From Batillaria attramentaria (taxonomy: Eukaryota; Mollusca; Gastropoda; Batillariidae), in assembly GCA_018292915.2 (NCBI GenBank), contig JACVVK020000037.1, forward strand, positions 2,180,001-2,244,000: a stretch of 64,000 nt of DNA, written 5' to 3'. The translations under genes and the position numbers were made by a program. How positions within the stretch are numbered: position 1 is the stretch's first letter; each line of letters begins with the position of its first letter. Below the pieces are notes generated by a model that did no database searches, was not told the DNA's origin, and saw only the letters and a list, made by a program, of their open reading frames with translations. Of this stretch, positions 1-12,725 are shown in pieces.

Positions 1-1046
<1,046 letters not shown>

Positions 1047-1047
<1 letters not shown>

Positions 1048-1999
1048 TTGGGGTCAGCTTCAGTCAAGCATGTAGACAGACTACTGACAACGTAAGTCCG
1101 AGACTAGCTTGACCAAACTGAGACTAAAAGATTAGTAAAGTTGACTCAGATGCGTAAGACTACGCGGCCGGCCGCGAGTCTGCCACTACATCCGGCCGGG
1201 ACTAAACGGTAACACACGCTGATAACACTGAGTCCCGACGTATTAAGTCTGAGACAAGGCATGCATCAAGACACCCAGACACACTGACAAATTAACGGCA
1301 CGTGCTCAACGTTCTGCGGCTTCGCACAGTGGCACTTACAGGTCGTAGAACAAAATACAATATCAGCACACACCAAACATGATGTCAAGTTCCTGGTCAG
1401 TACCGCACCAGGCCATCTAAAGTTTATTTACTGACACTGAGACACCAGCAAGGAAGCTGCTCATTCAGCCATGCACCTCACCTTTTCATTTTTACGGATG
1501 AGCTGTCAGTCGATTCTGCAGGCTCTGTGGTCAGAACGTTTCTACCGTCACACAGCACAGGTCAGCCGGGATACTTGTCTTCTCACCACACAGTACACCA
1601 CAGCACACAGTCTAATCAACAACTCATCTACACTACAGCACTCAAGATTACTAGAGCCAAGGGAGACTAGACTCGACTAGGCAACATCAAAACACCCATT
1701 ACCGTCTGCATCCAGGCACGACCGAAGGTATCCAGATTAAAACGGCAGTCGGAGAACGTTTACCTCCGTCGTCAGTTTCAGTGCACGGGCTCCATGCACA
1801 ATGTCGAACCTGGTAGCCTTGAGATTTTGGTCCGACTCAACTTAGTAACGCGGCTAGACGTATACTGGCAGACACCCTCTTTCTTCTTCGGCCTGCGTGC
1901 AGTCAGTACAGGGCTCTCATAAATCCACGCTAGGAGGCAGCTTCTGAGCAGAAGCAGCCGAAAGTTTATCAGGGATTCTGGCACCGCGACTGAACACGT
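1047..1999. other. No gene; rich in ACTGA/TCAGT words
   Basis: No family recognised. CAGTCAG, ACTGAG and their complements are strikingly frequent here and on to about 3340. Confidence 0.4.
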
Positions 2000-2004
2000 C
2001 TCTG

Positions 2005-3330
2005 TTAGGCGTGATATTCCCATCCAAGTCACTCAGTCAAAAGAAAAAAGATTATTACTATTATATGGAGGAGAAAATTGTCCTGATCTGTGCAGTACCG
2101 GCCGTTTCCAAGCAAGTTAGTGGTACTATGTAGGCCAAACCCGGTCAGTATAGCTACCAGGTAAATCACAAATCACTCAATCAAGTCAGTTAGGCTGCAG
2201 ACGTCTCTTCGCTGTCACTACAGGCGTGATGATATTCCCGTCCACGTCACTCCGTCAAAGAAAGAAGATTATTGTTATTATACGGAGATCAGATTGTCCT
2301 GATCTGTGCAATACCCTTTCCCGGTTACCTAGTCAGTCTGACAAGTACATCATTTACCAGGTCAGTAATCACAAACTGGGCTGAGACCTGACCGCCGCCC
2401 GTCTTCACAGGCGTGATACTCCGGTCCGAGTCACTCAAGAAAACTCAGTGGAGATTATTGAACGAAGGGGATTTTTTTCCTGATCTGTACAGTACCGTTA
2501 CTTAGCCTAAGTAACCCGGCGGCCTATGTTAGGTACCAGGTATGCCAGTAATCAGTCACAAATTGGGCCGCGGCCTGCACCTTGTACACGTCACGACTCG
2601 TAACACAGGCGGCCTCAGCCGGCCTGCGGCGGTCTGCAAGATGGTACCAATTAGTGATGTGGGCCACGCAACTCAGCAACTTGCTCAACGGCGTAACTGA
2701 CTAGTAATCAGCCGGGGACCAACTGAGCTCCTCATCAAATTGTAACTGATTGCTAGTCAGTACGGGCAGGAGCTGAGTCAGTCCAACCGTTTCAGCCGCT
2801 GCACCGTCAGGCAATAGCACCAGACTGACACTGACCACGGATTCCTTTTCAGATTTTTCAGCGAACAAAGACTAAAGTAACTGAGCTCAGTGCTCACTGA
2901 TCAAACGGTAACTGATTGCAAGAGCAGAATCAGTCCAACCCCTTTGTATCGTTAGGCACTGGCCCGACACTGACCCAGTTCATCTTTCAGACTTTCAGAC
3001 ACTGACTGTGACCCGGCACGGATTCCTTTTCATACTTTTCAGTTAACAGCAACGACTGGAGTCACTGACCAAATGGTAACTGATCATCGGCACAGCCGGA
3101 GCACAGTTCAGCCTTGTTACACAGGATGGCCGCACTGACTTCAGATTGACACGGATTCCTGAGCTGATCTTCAGACACTTATTCAGTTTCAGTCCCGTTC
3201 TAACTGACTGAGCTGCTGTTAGCAAACACAACTTGAAGTCAGTGATGCGGCGCAAGCAGCGGTCTCACAGTAGTAAAATGACACGGATTCCTGTTTTTCA
3301 GTTCAGTTCTTATAGTTGTACAGAGAATGA
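2005..3330. repeat. Two sets of diverged tandem repeats
   Basis: Set 1: GTGATATTCCC, GTCACTC, AAGATTATT and TTGTCCTGATCTGTGCA recur at about 2010, 2226 and 2415. Set 2: CACGGATTCCT, TTTTCAG and GGTAACTGAT recur at about 2720, 2837, 3015, 3150 and 3279. Periods are about 135-215 bp. Confidence 0.75.
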
Positions 3331-3856
3331 GCTGTGTTGTTCACAAACACAGAGTCAGCGAGGCGCAGTAGTCGAACCGTGCTGATCTGAGGGGAATCTG
3401 GATGGGTGCCTGTGGCATAACATAACCTGCATCCGGGCAGGGCGGCAGTGGGGTGGAAGCGTAATAACGGCGCAGCAGTCCTCTGAGTTCTTCACCTGTG
3501 TAGTAGACCGTCGGCCAGGGTATCAAGGTGCGCCAGTGCATACGACTGAGCGATGAAAGCAAACCGTCAATGTGCATGCACTGAGCATGCGGCGTTCTTG
3601 TTGAAGGGTGTAAGATGGAGTATAGTGATCTATGATGTTGTTTGTGTGTCACAGACACAGTACGTTACCGTGAGAAATTTACGACTGAACTGACTGACTG
3701 CCGAACCGCACCGGCTCGATCAGTGACCGACTGTTGTGGCGTCAGTGAAAGCCTCGAAAACAGTAACAAATGTCTTTTTTTTACAGAAATTACAAAACAG
3801 ATTTTGGACAAGAAAAATACGTTTCCTTTTTGCCTGATGTGTACGTCATACAACTC

Positions 3857-4062
3857 ATGAAATTTAGATGTAGTAACCACAGGTTACCGATAGAACAGGG
3901 AAGAAGAAACGGCATTCCTAGGCCGGGAAGAGAGGCTCTGCAATAAATGTAACCTGTGCGTCCTTGGTGACAAGCTGCATTTTATTTTGGAGTGTCCGAC
4001 GTATCACCAGGACAGAACCCGTATCCGTGTCAAGTTCCACAGTCCAATATCCTCATTTAACT
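3857..4062 (+). pseudogene. LINE C-terminal fragment with cysteine motif
   Basis: KFRCSNHRLPIEQGRRNGIP, then after a frameshift EERLCNKCNLCVLGDKLHFI and LECPTY. This C-x2-C ... H-x4-C arrangement ends many LINE polymerases. Confidence 0.75.
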
Positions 4063-4170
4063 TTTGTAGACTAGACTTCTGTCCTTGAAAACATGATCAC
4101 AGAAAAATGTACTGAACTTGGCTAAATACATCAAAATTAATAGAGTAGTTTAAATGTAAACGTAACAAAC

Positions 4171-4171
<1 letters not shown>

Positions 4172-4250
<79 letters not shown>

Positions 4251-4264
4251 CGGTGTGTGTGTGT
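4172..4264. repeat. (TG)n microsatellite
   Basis: Long pure TG tract with one CCGG interruption near its end. Confidence 0.95.
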
Positions 4265-4379
4265 TTTCATGTAAAAGCTCAAATAAAAGTACTGCTGCCA
4301 ATGACGGTACAGGTATTAATTTTTGTTGTTGTTTTTGTTGTTTAATATCATTGTTGTCCCTTTCACTTCGTCAATTCCT

Positions 4380-4897
4380 CCACACCCCGATAGGGGAGAA
4401 AGGGATAAAATCTTTTGACTTGACTTGGCTTTCCAGAGTTGCCAGCCGGGATTTGTACTGAATTGGTACAACGTACTCAGTCGGTGTCGCCATACCGGAT
4501 CCGGAGTAAGGGAAATTCATCCTCCAGCCCTGCGGCGCCATGAGCATTTCAGCCGAGAGACGAATCTGTGCGCCAAGGCGGAGAACTGAGTCTACCATAC
4601 CATACCATACCATACCATACCATACACCGATTGTACGCGGTTTTGGTTGTTCTTATTTAAAAACAACAACAACAACAACAACAAAACAAAGCAAAAACAA
4701 AGCCTGACCCCTTGTAATTGGTACAACGTACTGTCGCCATACCGGATCCGGCCGTACTAATAAAAGTTCATCCTCCAGCCCTCCGGCGCCGTGAGCATTT
4801 CAGGAGAGACGACTCGAATCTGTGCGCCAAGGAGAAATCTACCATAGCCATACCATACCATACCATACCATACCATACCATACCATACCATACCATA
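4380..4897. repeat. Duplicated repeat with (ATACC)n tails
   Basis: TTGGTACAACGTACT, CGCCATACCGGATCCGG and TTCATCCTCCAGCCCT occur at about 4463-4530 and again at 4720-4780. Each copy ends in CATAC pentamers (4592-4625 and 4847-4897). An inverted copy is at 37676-37790. Confidence 0.8.
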
Positions 4898-5871
4898 ATT
4901 CTATGTGTTTTGGTTGTTCTTATTTTTCAAAAAAAGAAAGAAGCAAAAACAAAGCCTTTGTCCTGTCTCTTTCAGTCGGTCTTGAGGGTATGGTGTGTGT
5001 GTGTGGGGGGGGGGGGGGGGTAGGGGGGGCAGGAGACTCGGACACTGAGAATGTGAGTTAACACATGTAGACGGACTCAGTCGGGCTGATGCCAGCCTGG
5101 ACCAGGAAGCAAAACTGACTGGATGCACTATTTCCACTGAAAGAAACATATTGACAAGCATAACTGTCTTGACATATCCATATCCGTCCGTGGGAACTAC
5201 AACAAAACAAATGTCCTGGCTGACGCCCGTCAAACTATAGGATCAGTATTTGTCCGAATATTGGCCATCGTGCCGCAGAAATGATGGGACATAATCATGT
5301 ACTTGGTAAATGAGAAAGTAATCGGGCATTTTGAAAATGAATCATCCTGTGACGCCGGATGTTCGACGAGGATATTATGGAGCCCTTCCCGGCTTATGAT
5401 AACTGAAACATGGCCTTCTTCAGGGAGTCAGTCAAGGCCAAGGTCAAGGCAGCCTATGCCGTACGTGTGGCCGGCCGGCGTCAACTGCTCAGTTATCAGT
5501 GACCTTGATGCGCGACATCACGTTCCGAGACTTTGCCCAGCGTGATAAAGACGTGTCTGATAAGAGCATACTGACAATGTACGTGTCACATTCATGATGG
5601 CTTAAAAAAAAAAGTACTTTTGCCGTGAATTCGGTCAGGGCACCCAGGGTTCCGCCTACTCAGTAGTAGGCAGAACGGTTGATACTGAGTCGACTTTGAC
5701 CGCGACTGAGGCAACTTGAAGGCATGGGCAGCTGAGTATGTGAGGACAGATTGAGGTCTTGACGAGTTTTTCGGCATATCTTTTCACCCCCTACCCCGGT
5801 TGGCACCAGGTCACCCCTGAACCCTACGTCAGTTAATTTAGACTCGTGGCCGGCTATTCGGCCGCCATGTG
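4898..5871. other. No gene seen
   Basis: A G-run lies at 5005-5020. ATTTTGAAAATGAAT (about 5328) is also found at about 13698. No family recognised. Confidence 0.4.
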
Positions 5872-6262
5872 AGTTTACTTCAGTTAAAACCAACTTGGAA
5901 CAGCCGATGTCGCTTATGAGTGCGTCTGTACGACACTCAATCTTGATGATGAGTAAAGCTCTTAATGCCCGGCCATACCGTCAATGTTGTTTGCACTTTT
6001 GCGCGAGCCGCGGCCCAGCATCAAGTTCCGATTCTACGACTGTAGGTACAGCTGACACTGTCCGCTCATTGTGTTTGCCACGTCACTGTGTACCGGCGCC
6101 GATTTGTGCTGTTGGCCAGTTCAGTGCCAGCCGAGGCATCAGTTTCAGATGCTGTCAGTCAGTCACTGTGCAGGCCGTGTGTAAGTGGTATGATGACAGA
6201 CACCACTGATGAAAACGGCTCAGAATGATCTGTGAGCATACAAATTCTATAGACTGCCTCTT
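5872..6262 (-). repeat. Dispersed repeat family P, long decayed copy
   Basis: GAGTAAAGCTCTTAATGCC, GATTCTACGACTGT, GTGTAAGTGGTATGATGACA and GATCTGTGAGCATA match the other family copies in reverse orientation to 54311-54660. Confidence 0.65.
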
Positions 6263-6668
6263 TAAGTACACTGATACTGGCCTGCCTATGCGTCATTTTG
6301 TTCAGACTGATGTTTGCTGGAGTCCGAGGACTTGCCACAACTGATATGAATCAAAATCGATGACACGGCCGTATAATATTATATATACGCATCTTGTTAG
6401 AGAGCACGAGTACTTATGTCAAGACCTTACCGGCATCGTAACTCTGATACACGTCAATTGCTAAGGTCTGACTGCACGAAAAACAAAAGGCGCCCCCCCC
6501 CCCCAAACAAACAAACAAAAACAACAAAAACAAATAAACAAAACAACCAAAAACAGCAACAACAACAACAACAACCGAAAAAAAAACACACAAAGCAAAA
6601 CAAAAATAAAACAAAGAAAAAACTAACAAAACGACAACAACAACTGACTTGAAACCACACATACACCG

Positions 6669-6701
<33 letters not shown>

Positions 6702-7089
6702 ACACGGCTACCACCACCACGACCACCACCAAGAACAACAACAAATACAAACAAACAATAACTGCAAAACGTTGAACCAAAACAACAGCTAACCACATAC
6801 CGTGACAACTGATAGTGAAGCAAATGTAATCAGTCCGGCAACAACTGACCGGCTTGAAGGACAATCAGTGATCGGATGATAAAAACAACCGCTGACAACC
6901 CCCACCCTCCCTCCACCCTCTCTGTAGGGGCCTTTAGCTAATCAGAAAGTTGACATGATCACTTCCAATTACGTGAACATGTGGTTTTCATTCGTAACCG
7001 TGGGGACATCGCGGAACCTTCTAGGCATGTTTATAATTTTACGTGCATGCGCACCAGTCAGGTAATGAGAGGTCACAGGGACACTGCCG
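6263..7089. other. Low-complexity A/C-rich DNA
   Basis: CAAA and CAA repeats (about 6500-6640), (CA)n 6670-6700 and CCA repeats. No gene. Confidence 0.6.
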
Positions 7090-7325
7090 TTTTCTCTCCG
7101 ATTGGTCCGATATTTTGACCTTACCATCAGACGATGCGCGCTTCTCATGCGCCCCCCACGCGCTAACCACAAACATCATACAAAAGGCCTGTCACCAGTG
7201 CGCTGTACTACTAGTGTTGACGTATTTTTGTTGCTGCCCGGCCAGCTGCCGATCAGAGTGATTCGGTGCGCCTACTGACCTGTGAACAGCATCTGCCGCA
7301 TCGTCTGCTGCCGCAGCGGGAAAAA
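7090..7325 (+). promoter_or_regulatory. Putative promoter and 5' UTR of DUF829 gene A
   Basis: This lies directly upstream of the chosen ATG at 7326. An inverted CCAAT box (ATTGG) sits at 7101-7105, and the last 120 bases are GC-richer than the surroundings. No TATA box is evident. The assignment rests only on position and this one motif. Confidence 0.25.
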
Positions 7326-7367
7326 ATGGCGGTGGTTTTGAGACAGAACCGTCATCTCTTTGGAAAC
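7326..7367 (+). CDS. DUF829 gene A, exon 1 (predicted)
   Basis: The ATG has A at -3 and G at +4, a good animal start context. Fourteen codons end at a strong GTGAGT donor in phase 0, which matches the phase-0 acceptor at 8115. The short peptide itself is not recognisable, so this is a prediction from signals. Confidence 0.5.
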
Positions 7368-10300
7368 GTGAGTATAAGAAGACAGTGCGTGTATACGTAG
7401 AGGACAAGTAAAGCGGCATACATGTAGAAAACAAAGGATCGTTGGTTTATTATTTGAGACATGCCTGTCATGAACCTGCACATCACTGCCATACGAGTGT
7501 GTGACGGGTTGCTGAACACATGGCCTTGGCTGACAGAACCGACATAGGACCCGACTAGAAAGCGTCGGGTTTTGGAATCCGTCAGGTTTTCTGGAAGCAC
7601 CGTATCCAAGTACACCCCAATAGACACAGTAACAACATATGATAGGACTTATGTATGGTGGCATCATTTTTTCTTCAATTGCGATGTTGCCGAAATGCCG
7701 ATTTTCACACCCGTTGAACCCGACCTCATTCGTGCGTACCATGGCGTCTTTTTACCCAAACATATCAAATAAAGATGCGCCATCAGTGAAGGACCCAACA
7801 CGACAGAAAACAGACAGCAGCAAAGTCTCTTGATTAAAAAAAAAAGTGTGCTGACTTCTTCAAAGGAATTAGATTGAATTGTTTGAGTGGGTTTTAGGTA
7901 AACTTAAAATTTCAGCAGAGATTTAGAGTTCCTAGTAGTACAACTCAAGTACAGCCTGTGACTTTGGGACCTGTAGGTTTCAGCCATTATTAAATTCACA
8001 AAAGTAAAATCAGGACTGCCCCAGGGTGTATCAGCGCAACACTTTGACCACCCTCTTGAGAGAAGGGTAATTTTCATAAACATTAGTTGTCAATTTGGAA
8101 TTTTTATTCCCCAGGTCGCAGCCACATGGATTGTACCAGCACGCAAGGAGTCAGGGTTGCCCCCCTTAAAAACAGATAAACTAGACAAGCACTTGGAGCT
8201 GCGTTCTGTAAAGGACGTGGAGGGAAAGCAGCGCCCTCTGGCTGTCCTGTTTGGATGGATGCTGGCCAAGAAACGTCACCTCAACAAATATGGGAACTTG
8301 TACCTTAGCAAAGGCTTTGACGTGCTGACCGTGCAGGTGCAGCCGAGGCATGTCTTGCGACCTCCACGCTCACAGGAACGGATTGAGGGTCTTCTGTCTG
8401 TGCTTCAGGTATGTTTGCATGTTTATTGCTGAACAGCAGGGGTGATTTTCCTTCCCTTTTTTATGTTGTTTCCATAGTAATGGAAACAACATAATAGGAC
8501 GGGCTAAAATTTCCACGTTCATAGGCAAGCATCTGTGGTACAAACGCACGTCACTGCCGATCTCCCGCAGAGACGATTTTGCAAGTGTAACTCTGACAAT
8601 GACGTAAGAAAACTTGCGTCATCGATGCTGACGCGTATGGTGTTCCGAACGCACTTCTCCTCCTCAGTGAGTGCCGTCTGTGCGGATGTGTGTGCGTGTG
8701 TGCGGCTGTGCGGCTGTGTGTGTGTGAATTGTGTCCAGGCCCGTTTCTTGGAAAATACTCAACCGAATGGCTTCAAATTTGGGGTATCCAAATATATCAA
8801 AATGTTACATTAGACGATTCAAGCGTGTGATGATTGCTTAAGTGATTTGGGAGTTATCGCCCTTTTGAGACAAGTTGGTTGTCTTTCGTGTACAGGCGTA
8901 ATATTTATTTAAATCACTCAATTTTTTGGCAGTAGATAGCTTGAATACGGACTCTGAACAGAGTCACTACTAGAAAATGGTCGCTCTTATAGTTTTCATG
9001 TAAACCGAGCCTGAGTTGACATTGCATGTGAACCCAGTTCAGATGCCTATTTCTCCGAAAATACTGAACCGATCGATTTCAAATTTGGGGTTTCTAAATG
9101 AATCAAGATTGTTGAATAGAAGGCCCGATCCAGGTACGATTGCACACATGATTTGCGAGTTATCGCACTTTTCAGAAAAAAAGTGGCTTTCTGGCGTTTA
9201 AAGGCGTAATATTTACCTAAACCACTCCATTTTTTGGACATAGATAGCATGAAGACGGACTCTCAACTAAGTGAATTTTGGAGGTTGTGGCTTTTATACT
9301 TTTGGCGTAAGCCGTACCTGATGAAAGTGCTGGTGAACACACTTTAGATCTCAAAATCGTTCCTACTATACATAGATAATGAGCCTGGGGTGCCATAAAA
9401 AATATACAAAAAAAATTAGAAAAATTCACTGCAGCCGTTATCGTCAGTTGACTTGAAAATTTGTACTCACAGCACATTTCCACTACAAGCCACACGCCTC
9501 ACAAACATAGAAGAAGAGACGCACGCGCACTGACGTAAAGTAAGTGCGTCATGTTTGATTGACGTGATGCTGTTTTTTCTTGGGGGTGTCTCGCCACTTT
9601 CTTTCCGAATTCCTCTGTTTTGAGATGTGGTGTATTTTACTTCTACTATGTCGCCATCTTCGTGCAATCGCAGAGAAGACACGGGATATAACAGAATATA
9701 ACTCCAATACTTTATGAACAGAATATGCACGGAGAACAAATTCATGAAAGAAGAAGAACCCAGAACGCTGTGCAGGGCTGCTTACGTACTGAACAGGTCA
9801 GATCCATCGCAGAAAAGGCACGCGCGCACTGACGCAAAAGGCAGTATCAGCGTCATTTTTCCGACGTCATGTTTGATTGACGTGATACTGGCATTTCTTG
9901 GGGATGTGTCGCCACTTTTTGGACGTTCTCTATGTGTAGACGGGGAAAGCGGGAGTTTCATTGATGTAGTGTGCTTTGTTTTTCCCACTGACTCTCACTC
10001 AATAGCATAGTAGAGTGAGAGGACACCACATAGGTCTCAATGGAGCACAAACGCGGCTCGCGCGAGTCTCTGTGTGTGTGTGTGCGCGTGCGTGCGTGCG
10101 TGTGAGTGTGTGCGCGCGCGCGTGTGTATGTCTGACATAACACATAGTTAGAAAACGTTCGCCGCGCAGACTTGTCTGTTAAACATATTGGGTCGGTATT
10201 AATTCGATCTTTACACTGCGCACGCAGCAGCAACACTTCAATTTTCATGGGCCTGCTTTCATTGCAAGAACTGTATCAAAGTTATTACGCCATATGTATT

Positions 10301-10412
10301 ATGCGTCATCCCAGTGAGCAAAAACGTCATAGATTTCAAAGAATACAACTTGACGTCTCTCTTCCAAAAACAAGATTGGTGTGACAGCCCGGTCAGTTGT
10401 TTCCATTCCGAG

Positions 10413-10483
<71 letters not shown>

Positions 10484-11673
10484 ATACATGGCATTACAAA
10501 AGAACGACCGTGACGATAGCAGGTGATCAAATGGAAACAACATATTGGGCTGGTGGCCATCTTGTTTTTTTTAAGGGAAATCTGTACTGTCTGATATTCC
10601 TTTCATATTTTATGGAATTTTGTTTATGGAATTCTCTTGAGCCGGGGAGAGAACAATTAAGCAAATGAACAAATGGTGAGACCAGTGAAGAAACAAAACG
10701 ACTGCTGCCCCATCCACCCTCACCCCCGAAAACAGAAATATTCCCACTGTCTTTCCTGAAAGTCCTCTGACAGTACTGTTTGTGGGGACTGTTTCCATTT
10801 ACAGTTGCACCATTCCAAAACATACTGGATTAATACAAAGGCATCGTTGTGGGGGGTGGGGAGGAGCTTTGGGAGTGTCCCCTTTTGTACACTGCCCCAG
10901 TATGTCAGATTATGAATGCACAGCTAGTAGGTTATGTAAACAGAAATGCCCTGTTCATTGCATATATAGGTCGCAGAGCTGATTCTAGGGCGCGGGATCA
11001 CGCACAAAAAGTTTTTGGCCCGCAAAGAAATTCGATGAGCGCGTTCGCGATCCCGCGGAGTTTGGAAATATCCCGCTACATGTCTTGATCGAAGCGGGCT
11101 TTACTGTGACGTTTCTGTCGTCTGCTAGGGCGTAGCGGAAACGGGAGTTAAACGGAAGTTGCTCTCTTGTATATGCGATGTGTCTCAAATTTTCATTGGC
11201 CGATGCTATTCTTTTTGACCAATCACCTTTCTTCTGAGTGTGGCATCGATGAACCTAACCGTGGTTAAAAATCAGAATGGCTTCGAAAAAGCGCACGCTT
11301 TTCGACTTCGAATTTAGTGGAGGGACTGTGAAGAAAAGGAAAGAGACTGAAAATGTAGAGCTGCCGCGGTTAACCGGTTTACCGGTTAAAACCGGTTCCC
11401 ATTTGAACCGGTTCGCCGAACCGGTTCGAGTTGCCGCGAACCGGTGTTTTGGTCATAGACTATAGTACACGTACTAAAGTTACTTTAAGTCATCTTTTTA
11501 AGACGGGGCAGATTTTGCTACGCGCAGCAGCAAGTTTCAGTGATACAAAACAAGACTGTGACGTTTCTCCACACAATACTTACTTTCACGCACACAGTGA
11601 CGTAACCAAATATGCGTCATAGACACTCGACGTGCACACTATATATTGCTGCTGCGTTCTGTTTGGCGGGAGT

Positions 11674-11715
<42 letters not shown>

Positions 11716-12683
11716 GTGTGTGTGTGTGTACGGATGTAATGATGGCTATCTCCTAAACCACCTCGTTGGAGGCCTTTTTACTTTGAGATAAAATGGGAAT
11801 TCACCTTCTCCAGACGTACCTTTCACGAATTTTATCCTGCGGCATTTTCAAAGGAGTTATCGCCGATTTTAAAAAATCGTTCATGTTACGAATTTTTTCG
11901 GAAAAAATGTTCAAATGGCTTCATTTTCTGAAATTGCGAAGATCATCCAATTATACTGCCTGTTTTCGTAGCACAGCTCTGTAGCTCTGACAGGTTTTGT
12001 GTAAGAAAAATGTTTCCGAGGTAGGGGTGGTTTGCATATAAGGCCAAATATCTATTAAAAGACTCCTTCAAATTACTCATCGTTCCGGTATTTTTGTCAC
12101 TTGTGCCAACTGCACATATGACGTGAACTACTGCACTATTATAGCTTTAGTATTAAGAATAACAGAGCTTTTAGATAAACACATTTTTTCATGTTTCTGC
12201 GAGAAGCGCCGGTCAAAAAAAGTTCCAATACTGCAATTTCGTAAGTACAATTCAAGGCACTTAAGTCCACGTTTCATCAGCTCTCTAGATCTTCCAGATT
12301 TTATGTCAAAATTAATTCAGTAACGGAAGTCACAAAAGCAACAAGGAAATCACAAGATATGCAGAAGTAGCATCTGTCAGACGAGCAGCGTGAGGCTGAC
12401 GTCAAATGTTTGGTTCACAGACAAAATCTGCAAGTATCGTCACTGCTTCCGACATTTCATCAGCCCTCTAGATCTTCCAGATTTCATGTGAAAAATAATT
12501 CAGTCGGAGAAGTCACAAAGCCAACAGGGAAATCACAAGACATGAACAAGCATCCTCAGACGATCTCAGTGCTAGAGGCTGACGTCAAAAGTTTATTTCA
12601 CGGAATTGACGTCATCTCTCTCTCTCTCTCTGTATGACGACCTGCCTGAGGCTGACGTCAAATGTTTAGTTCACGGAACTGAC

Positions 12684-12725
<42 letters not shown>

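Noticed and set aside
8756..9250. Open frames conserved among the three HINE-like copies
   Set aside because: Conservation follows from element identity, frames exist on both strands, start and stop positions shift between copies, and no protein family is seen.
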